From Novosphingobium pentaromativorans US6-1 (lineage in GTDB: Bacteria > Pseudomonadota > Alphaproteobacteria > Sphingomonadales > Sphingomonadaceae): a DNA stretch of 64,000 bases. Made by a program: the position numbers and the translations under genes. The DNA lies in assembly GCF_000767465.1 (NCBI RefSeq), contig NZ_CP009292.1, positions 620,001 through 684,000 of the forward strand, read 5' to 3'. The notes under the pieces are model-generated. The model saw only the letters and a list, made by a program, of their open reading frames with translations. It searched no databases and had not been told where the DNA came from. Every line of letters begins with the position of its first letter. Positions within the stretch are counted from its first letter, which is position 1. Positions 17,638 to 26,749 of the stretch are shown in pieces.

Positions 17638-18795
17638 ATGGCACTCTTCGAATACTTCCCGAACTACATCTGGAACCTGTCGGTCTCGATCGCGATGGAA
17701 TCGGGCGCGCAGCTCGGTGAGATCATCGACATGTGCAAGCCGATCAAGGACGCGGCCGATGCCGGCGCCGACGCGGGCACACCGGCCTTCATGAAGCAGT
17801 GGGCGGCAATGGGCGACAAGCTCATCGAGCTGGCCGCCGAGGACGAGGCCAAGGGGCGCCTGTTCTCCGCCTCGAACAAGCTGGAGCGGGCCTCGCTCTA
17901 CCTGATCACGGCCGAGCGCATGCAGGGACATGGCCATCCCGGGCGCAAGGAGACTTACGCCAGGGCCCGCGCGGCCTTCGACAAGTCGACGCAGATCGGC
18001 CGGATCAACCGCGAACGCGTCGAGATCCCGCTGGACAAGGGCACCATGCCGGCGCTGTTCACCCGCGCACCGGGTGAAGGCCGCAAGCCGGTAGTGGTCT
18101 TCTGCAACGGCCTCGATAGCTGCAAGGAGCTGCTTTACTGGACGCGCCTGCCCGAGGAGCTCGCCCGCCGCGGCATCTCCACGCTGTGCGTCGACCAGCC
18201 CGGTTCTGGCGAGGCGCTGCGCCTGCAGGACCTGCCGGTCGATCCGCATTCGGAAAGCTGGGCGAGCAAGGCGGTCGACTGGCTCGAGCAGCAGGACAAC
18301 GTCGATCCCAAGGCGATCGGCATGACCGGCATCTCGCTGGGCGGCCACTTCGCGCCGCGCGCGGTTGCCTACGAGCCGCGCTTTGCCTCGGGCGCGGTCT
18401 GGGGTGCGAACCACAACTGGCGCGAAGTGCAGGACAAGCGCATGCAGCGCGAGGGCGAGAACCCGGTCCCGCACTACTGGGCCCACGTTCACTGGGCATT
18501 CGGGGCCAAGGACCAGGACGACTTCCTTGCCAGGTCGGAGGCCATGAACCTCAACGGCCACATGGACGCGATCAAGGTGCCCTTCCTGGTGACCCACGGC
18601 GCCAACGACCGCCAGATCAGCCCGAAGTACGCCGACGACCTCTACGACCAGCTGGTCAACTCGCCGCGCCGCGAGAAAGTGATCTTCACCGACCGCGAAG
18701 GCGGCGTCGAGCACGTCGGCGCCGACAACATGGCCTATGGACGCGATCTCATCTCCGACTGGTTCGCCGAAACCCTCGGCGGCAAGACCGCCTGA
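17638..18795 (+). CDS. Alpha/beta hydrolase, pseudooxynicotine-hydrolase/C-C hydrolase type
   Basis: A 385-residue protein with a helical N-terminal domain (1-125) before a core alpha/beta hydrolase fold. The nucleophile S233 is in GISLGG. A likely acid is in THGANDRQI (near 325) and His in GGVEHVG (near 359). The long N-terminal helical cap and the SWASKAVDWLEQ segment match the family that includes 2,6-dihydroxypseudooxynicotine hydrolase, which breaks a C-C bond next to a dihydroxylated ring or diketone. Placed directly after an extradiol dioxygenase, it is the best candidate for hydrolysis of the 1,3-diketone or ring-opened product. No signal peptide, so it is cytoplasmic. Confidence 0.85.
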   Translation: MALFEYFPNYIWNLSVSIAMESGAQLGEIIDMCKPIKDAADAGADAGTPAFMKQWAAMGDKLIELAAEDEAKGRLFSASNKLERASLYLITAERMQGHGHPGRKETYARARAAFDKSTQIGRINRERVEIPLDKGTMPALFTRAPGEGRKPVVVFCNGLDSCKELLYWTRLPEELARRGISTLCVDQPGSGEALRLQDLPVDPHSESWASKAVDWLEQQDNVDPKAIGMTGISLGGHFAPRAVAYEPRFASGAVWGANHNWREVQDKRMQREGENPVPHYWAHVHWAFGAKDQDDFLARSEAMNLNGHMDAIKVPFLVTHGANDRQISPKYADDLYDQLVNSPRREKVIFTDREGGVEHVGADNMAYGRDLISDWFAETLGGKTA

Positions 18796-18919
18796 ACCTC
18801 TGCCCGGAATGGCTGCCTCAGGGTCCGCGCGTTACGCAACGATCCGGAGGCGGCCGTTCCGGCAAACCCGAACGAAGACAGCTGGCCACGAGACCAAAGA
18901 CCCACATGAGCATGAAGAG

Positions 18920-19402
18920 ATGAACGCGAGCGCCCATATCCGAAGGGAAACCGCAGTCAGCGGGGTCATCAATTTGATCCTGTCGCTGCTCTTCTTTCTC
19001 CTGACATTCGGTACTTCCGGCCCGGTCGAAGTATGGGGCCCGGGTCAGTGGGTGTTCGACTTCGTGCCTCAAAGCTTCATGATCGCGCTGATGAGCACCA
19101 TCGTCCCCGGCGCCATTACCCTCAAGAAGCTCAAGCGCGGCGATCTCGCGCCGTTGGCCGGGTCTTCCAGGCTGCCTCGCAACCTCTTCGCCCGGGCCTT
19201 CGTACTGGCTGCAATGAGCGCCCTGGCCGGTACCGCCATGATAGCGATGCTTATGCTATTCGTTTCGATATCGGTCCTGCCATTCTGGTTCGCGCTCGCG
19301 GCCAAGCTTCTTTACGGTCTGGGCCTGGCTCTCATCATCACGCCTCTTGGACTGAAGGCGGCGCTCGAAGCGCCACACCCAAGCGAAGGAAGAATTCTAT
19401 GA
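18920..19402 (+). CDS. Small integral membrane protein of unknown function
   Basis: A 160-residue protein with about four hydrophobic helices (around residues 12-32, 48-64, 93-115 and 122-145). A cytosolic basic loop KKLKRGD lies between the second and third. I do not recognise the family. It resembles small sphingomonad membrane proteins found inside catabolic operons. The start at 18920 is the best-supported of several ATGs, but its ribosome site (GAAGAG) is weak, so the true start may differ. The stop overlaps the next ATG (ATGA), which shows it belongs to the operon. It could help the uptake or export of an intermediate, but nothing in the sequence proves that. Confidence 0.65.
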   Translation: MNASAHIRRETAVSGVINLILSLLFFLLTFGTSGPVEVWGPGQWVFDFVPQSFMIALMSTIVPGAITLKKLKRGDLAPLAGSSRLPRNLFARAFVLAAMSALAGTAMIAMLMLFVSISVLPFWFALAAKLLYGLGLALIITPLGLKAALEAPHPSEGRIL

Positions 19403-20190
19403 CCCGCCGCTTCGTCGACCTGTCGATCGTGCTGTGCAACGATGTCATCAGCGACCCGCCATTCCTGAAGCCGGAAATCACTTACCAGAACCATGGCGAG
19501 ACAATGCCGGAGCTGGATCACTTCTTCCCCGGCGTGACGGCCGAGCAGACGCCGGACGCCGCCGGCTTCGCGGCATCGGAGTGGGTCAAGCTGACCACGC
19601 ACAGCGGAACCCACCTCGATGCGCCCTATCACTTCCACCCCACCATGAACGGCAAGGACGGCAAACCCGAACGGTCGATCACGATCGACGAGGTACCCCT
19701 TGAATGGTGCTTTCAGCCCGGCGTGAAGCTGGATTTCCGGCACTTCGAGGACGGCTATGTCGTCACCGCCAAGGATGTCGAGGATGAACTGGCCCGCATC
19801 GGCCATGAGCTCAAGCCGCTGGAAATCGTACTGGTCAACACCGCTGCGGGCAAAGCGCTGGGTCGCCCCGATTTCGTCAACGTGGGTTGCGGCATGGGCT
19901 ATGATGCCACGATGTATCTGACCGAGCGCGGCGTGCGCGTGACCGGCACCGATGCCTGGTCATGGGACGCGCCGTTCAGCTACACCGCCGAGAAGGTCAA
20001 GGAAACGGGCGACACGTCTCTCATCTGGGAAGGTCACAAGGCGGGCCGCGACATCGGCTACTGCCACCTCGAAAAGATGCACAACCTCGAAGCACTCCCC
20101 GCTGACGGCTTCATCGTCAGCTGCTTCCCGCACAAGATCAAGGGCGCGTCCGCGGGCTGGACCCGCGCCGTAGCCATCTTCGAGGACTGA
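19399..20190 (+). CDS. Cyclase-family metal hydrolase (kynurenine-formamidase-like)
   Basis: A 263-residue member of the cyclase family (PF04199). The diagnostic metal motif THSGTHLDAPYHF lies around residues 72-84, and a later H/E pair (GHKAGRDIGYCHLEK) lies near 213-227. Relatives hydrolyse formylkynurenine or isatin, or act on cyclic and linear carboxylic intermediates with Mn or Zn. GAAGGAAG precedes the ATG at 19399, and the start overlaps the membrane protein gene (ATGA). In this ring-cleavage operon it may open a lactone or hydrolyse an acyl group produced after extradiol cleavage; substrate unknown. A longer open frame upstream is not used because it runs antiparallel in style to the membrane protein gene. 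Confidence 0.85.
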   Translation: MTRRFVDLSIVLCNDVISDPPFLKPEITYQNHGETMPELDHFFPGVTAEQTPDAAGFAASEWVKLTTHSGTHLDAPYHFHPTMNGKDGKPERSITIDEVPLEWCFQPGVKLDFRHFEDGYVVTAKDVEDELARIGHELKPLEIVLVNTAAGKALGRPDFVNVGCGMGYDATMYLTERGVRVTGTDAWSWDAPFSYTAEKVKETGDTSLIWEGHKAGRDIGYCHLEKMHNLEALPADGFIVSCFPHKIKGASAGWTRAVAIFED

Positions 20191-20195
20191 TCGCC

Positions 20196-21161
20196 ATGCG
20201 TCTTGCCACGATTACCGGCGCCGCGCCCGACGGAACCCTTGTCGTCGTCTCGCAGGACGGGCGCCGGATGCTTGCCGCCGGTCCGCAGATACCGAACCTG
20301 CTTGGCGCCGTTGAGCGCTGGGATGCGGTCCAGCCGCAACTTGCCGCCATTGCGCAGCGCCTCGAAGCCGGTGAGGGCGAGCCAATCGATCCCGCGGCCT
20401 TGCGCGCACCGCTGCCGCGTTCGTGGCAGTGGCTCGACGGATCGGCTTTCGGCACTCACGGCGAACTGATGCAGATCGCCTTCAAGCTGCCGCCGATCGA
20501 GTCCGACAGGCCGCTCATGTACCAGGGCCTGTCCGACCGCTTCTATGGCCCGACCGATCCGGTTCCCTTCCCCGATCCGGCGGACGGCATCGACTTCGAA
20601 GGCGAATTCGGCGTGATCGTCGATGCCGTGCCGATGGGCACTACGCCCGAAGATGCGATGAAGCACATCCGGCTTGTCGTGCAGATCAACGACTGGTCGC
20701 TGCGCACGATCGCGCCGGTCGAGATGAAGACCGGCTTCGGCTGGGTCCAGGCCAAACCCGCCTGCTCTATGGCCCCCTTCGCGGTAACGCCCGAGGCACT
20801 CGGCGATGCGTGGAAAGACGGCCGTGTGTGCCTCGATCTCGTTATCGAATGGAATGGCAAGGCCTTCGGTCACGCCAATGGCGGGGCAATGGACTTCGGC
20901 TTCCACGAACTGGTCGCCCATGCCGCGCGGACCCGCGACCTTGTCGCCGGGACCGTGATCGGCTCGGGAACGGTGTCCAACGCCAACTACGCCGAAGTAG
21001 GATCGAGCTGCATAAGCGAAGTGCGCGCCATCGAGATGATCGCCGACGGCAAGCCGTCGACGCCTTTCATGGGCTATGGCGACACGATCCGCATGGAAGC
21101 GCGCAATGCCCATGGCTCGGCGCCCTTCGGCACCATCGACCAGCGGGTCGTATCGCGCTGA
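20196..21161 (+). CDS. Fumarylacetoacetate-hydrolase-family protein
   Basis: A 321-residue FAH-family enzyme. The C-terminal domain has the metal-binding DFEGEFGVIVD segment (about 132-142), followed by NDWSLR and GSGTVSNAN, the usual FAH order. Members are acylpyruvate hydrolases, oxaloacetate decarboxylases or hydratases that finish meta-cleavage pathways. It starts 6 nt after the cyclase stop and is the last gene before a strong terminator. In an orcinol-like scheme it would cleave an acylpyruvate to pyruvate plus an acid; that step is inferred, not shown. Confidence 0.9.
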   Translation: MRLATITGAAPDGTLVVVSQDGRRMLAAGPQIPNLLGAVERWDAVQPQLAAIAQRLEAGEGEPIDPAALRAPLPRSWQWLDGSAFGTHGELMQIAFKLPPIESDRPLMYQGLSDRFYGPTDPVPFPDPADGIDFEGEFGVIVDAVPMGTTPEDAMKHIRLVVQINDWSLRTIAPVEMKTGFGWVQAKPACSMAPFAVTPEALGDAWKDGRVCLDLVIEWNGKAFGHANGGAMDFGFHELVAHAARTRDLVAGTVIGSGTVSNANYAEVGSSCISEVRAIEMIADGKPSTPFMGYGDTIRMEARNAHGSAPFGTIDQRVVSR

Positions 21162-21230
21162 CGCGTGTTCTTGCGCGCTGCCTGGCCCGTCGAATGAGCG
21201 GGCCGCGGGGCCAACCAGCCCAGTGTGCCG

Positions 21231-21270
21231 GAAGGCGGCCTCTGCAACCAGAGGCCGCCTTCTGCGTTTC
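21231..21270 (+). terminator. Rho-independent terminator after the meta-cleavage operon
   Basis: A perfect 14-bp stem (21231-21244 with 21249-21262) with the 4-nt loop CAAC is followed by TGCGTTTCT. It lies 70 nt after the FAH-family stop and about 30 nt before the next gene, so it closes the operon. Confidence 0.85.
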
Positions 21271-21301
21271 TAGACGATACGCTTTACAAGGAGCACGGGG
21301 C

Positions 21302-21547
21302 ATGGCCTTAGAATGTATCGCTTATCGCGATTCCAAGGGAGGACTGCACGCCAGTCTGGAAAAAGCCACTCTCGAGGATCTCGCAGCCGTTTTGGGACGG
21401 GTCGGTGACGAAGGCGGCATGACGGCCGGTGTGGCCAAGCTGATCTTCGAAAAGCGCGACGAAATCGAACGGGTTTTTGCCGAACACGATCAACTGGCCC
21501 CGGACGAGGGGCGCAAGGCATCGGTGGAGCGGCTACACGCAGCCTGA
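21302..21547 (+). CDS. Small conserved-looking cytoplasmic protein (81 aa)
   Basis: An 81-residue acidic protein that begins MALECIAYRDSKGGLH and is mostly helical (ASLEKATLEDLAAVLGRVG, KLIFEKRDEIERVF by position). It has a clear ribosome site (AAGGAG) upstream of the ATG at 21302 and stands alone between a terminator and the thioredoxin gene. I do not recognise a domain. The codon pattern and strong ribosome site make it likely to be real. Confidence 0.7.
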   Translation: MALECIAYRDSKGGLHASLEKATLEDLAAVLGRVGDEGGMTAGVAKLIFEKRDEIERVFAEHDQLAPDEGRKASVERLHAA

Positions 21548-21687
21548 CAACCCGCGCCCCCCGCCCGGCGCAAGTTTCCGGGCTGCAGCTGGCACGCCTC
21601 CCCGGATCGAGCAGCGGCAAAAAAGGGCTTGTCACGAAGGTCTTGTGCTGGCTTGGTGCCGCGAGAATTTCGGCACGGAGAGACGCG

Positions 21688-22134
21688 ATGACCACAGGCG
21701 ATGCCCGGATCATCATCTGCCCGGCTTGTACGACGGCCAACCGCGTGCCGGCGGACAAGCTGGTTGCGAAGGGCAAATGCGGCAAATGCGGATCCGCCCT
21801 TTTCACAGGCGCGCCGCTTACCCTGACGACTGCCAACTTCGATGCCCATGCCGCGCGTAGCGACATTCCCTTGCTGATCGACTTCTGGGCATCATGGTGT
21901 GGGCCCTGCCGGCAGATGGCCCCCGCTTTCACTGCCGCGGCGCAGCAGCTGGAACCGCAGGTCCGGCTCGGCAAGCTCGATACCGAAGCGGAGCGCGCGA
22001 TTGCCTCGCGCTATTCCATCCAGTCGATCCCCACCCTTGCGCTGATTCACAAGGGCCGCGAAGTCGCACGGCAGGCCGGAGCCATGCCGACAGGTGCCAT
22101 TGTCGCTTGGACGAGGCGGGCAATCGGCGGATAA
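21688..22134 (+). CDS. trxC: Thioredoxin 2 with N-terminal zinc ribbon
   Basis: A 148-residue thioredoxin. The N-terminal zinc site has C11-x2-C14 and C31-x2-C34, which marks the TrxC (thioredoxin 2) subclass. The redox motif WCGPC has its cysteines at 71 and 74, and the cis-Pro lies in SIPTLAL. It reduces disulfides in the cytoplasm and is usually tied to oxidative stress. The ATG at 21688 gives the standard length; an in-frame ATG at 21643 would add an arginine-rich tail not seen in the family. GGAG lies 8 nt upstream. Confidence 0.93.
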   Translation: MTTGDARIIICPACTTANRVPADKLVAKGKCGKCGSALFTGAPLTLTTANFDAHAARSDIPLLIDFWASWCGPCRQMAPAFTAAAQQLEPQVRLGKLDTEAERAIASRYSIQSIPTLALIHKGREVARQAGAMPTGAIVAWTRRAIGG

Positions 22135-22267
22135 TTCGAATTCTCGAGGCAATCGTTAGCCCAGTTTGCTTGCAAGCCGCCGATCAGGGCGACTAGATGC
22201 TGCCTCGGCTCAGAACCCGATGATTTGCCACTGGGTTCTATTTTCTAAGTTCGGAGAAGGATGATCC

Positions 22268-23569
22268 ATGGCACTGGCACCGGGTGCGGCAAGCAGCACT
22301 GACCCTCAGGTCGGCGACGAGGGCACCAGCCCGCACATCGATGCGCCCGAACTGCGCCTGTTCGTCATGGCGCTGTTCTTCATCTTCGGCGGGATCACGT
22401 CGCTCAACGACGTGCTGATCCCGAAACTGAAAGAACTCTTCACGCTCAACTACATGCAGGCGATGCTGGTGCAGACTGCATTCTTCGCCGCATACGCCAT
22501 CATCTCGATCCCAGGCGCAGCCCTGGTAAAGCGCGTGGGCTACATGCGCGGCGCGGCGATCGGCCTCGTGACCATGATGGCTGGCTGCCTGCTGTTCATC
22601 CCGGCTTCGGCAAGCGCCACCTTCGGCGTGTTCCTTTTCGCCCTCTTCGTTCTTGCCGGCGGCGTCACGATCATCCAGGTCGTCGCCAACCCGCTGATCT
22701 CCTTGCTGGGCCCGGTCAAGACCACCCATTCGCGCCTGACATTCGCCCAAGCCTTCAACTCGCTTGGCACGACGATCTTTCCCTATGTCGGGACGATCAT
22801 CATGCTGGGCAGCCTGGCCGCAGTCAGCGCCGCCGACTTGTCGGGTGCCGAGTTGGCCGCCTATCGCGTTGCGGAAACTGCAGCGATCGAGCGCGCCTAC
22901 CTTGGCCTCGCCCTGGCGCTTGCCGTCATCGCCGGCGTCGTGTGGTTCAACCGCAACCGCCTGAAGGGTGAGAAGCACGACGGGGGATCGATCCTCAAGA
23001 GCTTCGATCTCATGCGCCGGCTGCGCTTCGGCTTCGGTGCAAGCTGCATCTTCCTCTACGTCGGTGCAGAAGTCGCGATCGGGTCCTTCATCGTCAATTA
23101 CATGATGCAGGAAAACGTACTGGGTCTGACCGAACCGTCCGCGGGCAAGCTTATCCCCTTCTACTGGGGCGGCGCTCTGGTCGGTCGCTTCATCGGCTCG
23201 GCCCTGCTGCGCATGATCAACCCCGGCAAGATCCTCGCTTTCAACGCAGCCTGCGCGATCGGCCTGATCCTGCTTTCCACGCACACCACCGGCGTGGTCT
23301 CGGGCTACTCCTACCTCGCCATCGGCCTGATGAACTCGATCATGTTCCCCACCATCTTCAGCCTTGCCTGCGAAGGTCTGGGCAAGCGGGCCGCGGACGG
23401 TTCGGGCGTGATCTGCGTGATGATCGTGGGCGGCGCGGTAATCCCCCCGCTGACCGGCCATCTCGCCGACGTCACCGGCAGCCTCGAGCTGGCGCTTGGC
23501 TTGCCCGCCCTGTGCTATGCCGTCATCGCCCTTTTCGGCTGGTTCGCGAGGAAACCCCTCGCGGCCTGA
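22268..23569 (+). CDS. Sugar MFS transporter, FucP/glucose-galactose type
   Basis: A 433-residue, 12-segment inner-membrane symporter. Features of the FHS family (fucose, glucose, galactose) include FIFGGITSLNDVLIPKLKELF near residues 38-58 (the N-D charge pair of segment 1) and AYAIISIPGAALVKRVGY. Also present are NPLISLLGP and the later FYWGGALVGRFIGSALLR block (about 298-315). It imports a hexose with protons or sodium. The ribosome site GGAGAAGGATG precedes the ATG. It stands alone between trxC and the deacetylase gene. The sugar cannot be decided from sequence by eye. Confidence 0.9.
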   Translation: MALAPGAASSTDPQVGDEGTSPHIDAPELRLFVMALFFIFGGITSLNDVLIPKLKELFTLNYMQAMLVQTAFFAAYAIISIPGAALVKRVGYMRGAAIGLVTMMAGCLLFIPASASATFGVFLFALFVLAGGVTIIQVVANPLISLLGPVKTTHSRLTFAQAFNSLGTTIFPYVGTIIMLGSLAAVSAADLSGAELAAYRVAETAAIERAYLGLALALAVIAGVVWFNRNRLKGEKHDGGSILKSFDLMRRLRFGFGASCIFLYVGAEVAIGSFIVNYMMQENVLGLTEPSAGKLIPFYWGGALVGRFIGSALLRMINPGKILAFNAACAIGLILLSTHTTGVVSGYSYLAIGLMNSIMFPTIFSLACEGLGKRAADGSGVICVMIVGGAVIPPLTGHLADVTGSLELALGLPALCYAVIALFGWFARKPLAA

Positions 23570-23683
23570 CGAACAGCATTCCCGGACAACATCCGGGCTC
23601 GGCGCGTCGGCATATTGTGATGGTCACATTAGCGCCCTATCTCCGGGCGCGAAGGCCAGCCACGCAGGGATTGCCGGTACGTC

Positions 23684-24424
23684 ATGAGCAGCACCAAGCG
23701 CCTGCTGGCATCGATCCACGATGTCAGCCCCAGGTTCGAAGCACAGGTCGACCAATTGGCCGGAGTGCTGGAGAACCACCTGGGCAAGGGGCGCTTCGCC
23801 ATGCTTGTCGTGCCGGACCACTGGGGCGCGGCGCCCCTGCGCGAGGCCAAGGCCTTCCAGTCCCGGCTGCGCAACTGGTCAGACAGCGGGATCGAAATGT
23901 TCGTCCATGGCTGGTTCCACCGCGACACGGGGCAGCACAGCGGGGCGGCCAATTTCAAGGCGCGCCACATGACCGCCGGTGAGGGCGAGTTCCTCGGCCT
24001 CGAAGAAGCGACCGCGCTGCGCCTCATGCGCGAAGGCAAGGCACTGATCGAAGACATTATCGGCCGCGAGGTCGCCGGCTTCATCGCCCCGGCCTGGCTC
24101 TACGGCAAAGGTTCGCTCGCCGCACTCGGCCAAGCCGGTTTCGCCCTTGCCGAAGATCATTGGAAAGTCTGGAAACCCGGCAACGACGAGGTGCTTGCGA
24201 AAGGGCCGGTCATAACCTGGGCAAGCAGAAGCGCGATGCGCACCGCGTCCTCTCTCGCATTCGCGTCCCTTGCCCGCACGGTCCTGCCCCATGCGCTCGA
24301 CACCGTGCGCATCGCCGTCCATCCTGGCGACGTAAGCAAGCCTTCGCTGCTTTCCAGCATCGATGCCACGCTCGGACGGTTTGCGCGCAGCCACCGTCCG
24401 GCGCGATACGCCGAGCTGTCCTGA
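23684..24424 (+). CDS. DUF2334-type polysaccharide deacetylase-like protein
   Basis: A 246-residue protein with the polysaccharide-deacetylase fold in its DUF2334 form. The opening SIHDVSP (about 10-16) carries the catalytic His-Asp pair, MLVVPDHWG follows, and the FVHGWFHRDTGQHSG segment (about 72-86) supplies the metal-binding histidines. APAWLYG and a late H-P-G-D block complete the family pattern. It has no signal peptide, so it acts on a cytoplasmic or lipid-linked sugar substrate. It heads a same-strand group of two glycosyltransferases, a multi-span protein and a DUF2141 protein, which suggests a surface glycan or glycolipid pathway. Confidence 0.85.
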   Translation: MSSTKRLLASIHDVSPRFEAQVDQLAGVLENHLGKGRFAMLVVPDHWGAAPLREAKAFQSRLRNWSDSGIEMFVHGWFHRDTGQHSGAANFKARHMTAGEGEFLGLEEATALRLMREGKALIEDIIGREVAGFIAPAWLYGKGSLAALGQAGFALAEDHWKVWKPGNDEVLAKGPVITWASRSAMRTASSLAFASLARTVLPHALDTVRIAVHPGDVSKPSLLSSIDATLGRFARSHRPARYAELS

Positions 24425-24607
24425 ACCGCCGCTTGGACGGGCCGACCCGTCTGGATGACAGATCGACGTCAGTTTTCGATCGATGGTGTGACGGGCTGAG
24501 GGACCGTCACAAACCGGAAATCTGGTGCCCATAGGAGCACGCCCGCAACGTAAAAAAACCTTGTCCGGATACTGCGGACAGGATCGATTGGCGGCGTCAG
24601 GGTGGAC

Positions 24608-25798
24608 ATGCACGGCTCTCTCAGGATTGCAGTTCCGATACACAGTCTTGAACCCGGCGGCGTGGAGCGCGTGGCACTGGGCCTGGCGAGCGAATGGGAA
24701 CGCGCCGGACACAAGGTCACGATCGTTCTTGGCCGTGCGGGCTGCGCAAACCTGTGCAGCGCGCCCGCCTTGGACTACTGGCAGATTCCGACCCGGCTGC
24801 CCACGGCATCCTGGGAAACGCCCTGGATGGTGCACTGCCTCTACAGCTTCCTGATCGAAAACCGGGTCGATATCCTGTTCTGCCCGGGCAACACTTATGC
24901 CGTCGTCGCAGCAGCGGTGAAGATGCTGCTGGGCGACCATGCGCCCCCGATGATCCTCAAGGTCAGCAACGCCCTCGACCGCCCGGACATGCCGCCGCTG
25001 ATGCGCCGCGGCTATGAAACCTGGCTGCGCCTGCAGGGGACCGTGTTCGATCGCCTCGTTGCCCTGTCCGAGCCGATGCAGCGAGAGATCCGCGAACGCA
25101 CGCTGGCCCTTCCCGAACAGCTTGCCACGATTGCCAATCCCGTCATGCCGCGCAGGCGGCTTGGCCTGCTTGCGCAGCTGGAGCGGCGCCATACTGCGGT
25201 CTGGAGCACCCGCTACCTGACCGCGGGGCGGCTCGTGCCGCAGAAGAACTATCGCATGCTGCTGCGCGCGTTCGCCCGCGCCGCGCGGACCGACGACACA
25301 CTGACCATTGCCGGAGAGGGGCCGGAGCGCGACGCGCTGGGCAGGCTTGCAGCGGAACTGGGGATCGCCGATCGGGTGCGCTTCCCCGGACATCTGGCAA
25401 GCATCGACCCCCTATTGGCCGAAGCCGACGCCTTCGTCCTCAGCTCCGACTACGAAGGTCTTCCGGGTGTCGTCGTCGAGGCCCTGGCAGCCGGCCTGCC
25501 GGTACTGGCGACGGACTGCTGTGTCAGCATGTCGTGCCTGCTCGACAATGGCCGGACCGGAGTTCTCGTACCGGCCCGCTGCGAGGAAAGCTTCGCCGAG
25601 GGGCTTGCCGCAATCCGCCAGTTCCGCACCGACCCAGCGCGCGCGCGGGCGATTGCCGCCAGCTTCGAACTTGAAGGCGCGGCCCGGCGCTACAGCGAAC
25701 TCATGGGCGATGTCGTGCGGCAAAAGGAGCGCGAACGCCGCCAAAAGCTCAGGATAAGCTGCCTTTCATCCCAGACCCGCGGCCCTCGCCTGGGCTGA
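24608..25798 (+). CDS. Glycosyltransferase, GT4/GT1 family (first)
   Basis: A 396-residue GT-B fold enzyme. The N-terminal domain opens IAVPIHSLEPGGVERVALGLA (about 7-27, the G-G-x-E/R acceptor loop). The C-terminal donor domain shows LTAGRLVPQKNYRMLLRAFA (about 205-224), GEGPERDAL, FPGH, and the E-x7-E motif SSDYEGLPGVVVEALAAGLPVLATD near 281-305. It would transfer a sugar from a nucleotide donor to a lipid or glycan. I chose ATG 24608 with GGTGG and AGGG upstream; a GTG two codons earlier is possible. Acceptor and donor are unknown. Confidence 0.9.
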   Translation: MHGSLRIAVPIHSLEPGGVERVALGLASEWERAGHKVTIVLGRAGCANLCSAPALDYWQIPTRLPTASWETPWMVHCLYSFLIENRVDILFCPGNTYAVVAAAVKMLLGDHAPPMILKVSNALDRPDMPPLMRRGYETWLRLQGTVFDRLVALSEPMQREIRERTLALPEQLATIANPVMPRRRLGLLAQLERRHTAVWSTRYLTAGRLVPQKNYRMLLRAFARAARTDDTLTIAGEGPERDALGRLAAELGIADRVRFPGHLASIDPLLAEADAFVLSSDYEGLPGVVVEALAAGLPVLATDCCVSMSCLLDNGRTGVLVPARCEESFAEGLAAIRQFRTDPARARAIAASFELEGAARRYSELMGDVVRQKERERRQKLRISCLSSQTRGPRLG

Positions 25799-25822
25799 CA
25801 AGGCCCCTACCCGGAGAACTTC

Positions 25823-26749
25823 GTGTCCGAACCCGTCGCCGTCCTGGCAAATGACACTGCGGCCATCGAGCTGACACCGCTCGACCGCAAGTCCAATCGC
25901 GGCCGCAATGCCGTATTCTCGATCCTGCTCTCGCTGGCCGTGATCGCCACCGTGTTCCACGAGATGAGCAGGCTCGATATCCATCACGTGCTCGCCATGA
26001 TCCCGGTTTCACCGGGGTTCTGGATCGTATTTGCCGCCGCCTATTTCGTGACGCCGGCCTGCGAATGGGTGATCTTCCGCCGTCTCTGGACCATCCCGCC
26101 AGCCGGTTTCCTCGCCCTGCTGCGCAAGAAGGTCTATAACGAACTGCTGCTGGGCTACCTTGGCGAAGCCTACTTCTACACATGGGCGCGGCGCCGGGTC
26201 TCGCTCGATGCTGCCCCCTTCGGGGCGGTCAAGGATGTCGCGATCCTCTCGGCCATGGCCGGCAACGGCGTAACCATCCTGCTGCTCGTCGTGATGCTGC
26301 CGATGATCGGAACGACGCAGCTCGGGCTCGATGCCCACATGCTTACGCTGTCGCTGGGCGTGATCCTGGCAATTTCCGTCGCGGCAACGATCTGGCGGCG
26401 GCGCGTCTTCACGCTGCCGCGCGCGGACCTGTCGATGATCATGCAGGTCCACCTCGCTCGCATCGGCCTTTCCACCGTGCTCTCGGCCCTGCTCTGGCAC
26501 ATCGTCCTGCCGGACGTCCCGCTTTCGTGGTGGCTCTATCTCGCCACGCTGCGCCAACTCGTATCGCGCCTGCCACTCGTGCCCAACAAGGATCTTCTCT
26601 TCGCCGGCGTCGCAGTCGTCGCCCTTGGCCACGAGCGCGACATCGGGGCGCTCATGGCGCTCATGGCCGGACTCATCCTTGCCGCGCATCTCGTGCTCGG
26701 CAGCCTGCTTGCCGTCAACGACCTTGCCAATCCGGAGAAGCCTGCGTGA
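25823..26749 (+). CDS. Multi-span membrane protein of a glycan cluster
   Basis: A 308-residue integral membrane protein that starts with GTG (GGAGAACTTC upstream). I count about seven hydrophobic helices from residue 33 on. The fold pattern (helix pairs, a YNELLLGYLGEAYFYTWARRR segment near 99-119 between spans) resembles the flippase-like UPF0104/LPG-synthase transmembrane family, but I cannot confirm membership. Its stop overlaps the following GTG (GTGA), so it is co-translated with the DUF2141 protein. Flanked by glycosyltransferases, it could move a lipid-linked sugar; this is inference. Confidence 0.75.
   Translation: MSEPVAVLANDTAAIELTPLDRKSNRGRNAVFSILLSLAVIATVFHEMSRLDIHHVLAMIPVSPGFWIVFAAAYFVTPACEWVIFRRLWTIPPAGFLALLRKKVYNELLLGYLGEAYFYTWARRRVSLDAAPFGAVKDVAILSAMAGNGVTILLLVVMLPMIGTTQLGLDAHMLTLSLGVILAISVAATIWRRRVFTLPRADLSMIMQVHLARIGLSTVLSALLWHIVLPDVPLSWWLYLATLRQLVSRLPLVPNKDLLFAGVAVVALGHERDIGALMALMAGLILAAHLVLGSLLAVNDLANPEKPA

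Noticed and set aside
16717..18714. A 665-codon open frame on the minus strand.
   Set aside because: It lies wholly opposite the extradiol dioxygenase and hydrolase genes, which have full catalytic sets. Its residues are the arginine/valine/aspartate-rich type produced by antisense reading of high-GC genes.
23581..23597. CCCGGA-N5-TCCGGG hairpin as a terminator after the sugar transporter.
   Set aside because: Six base pairs with no U run; too weak to call.
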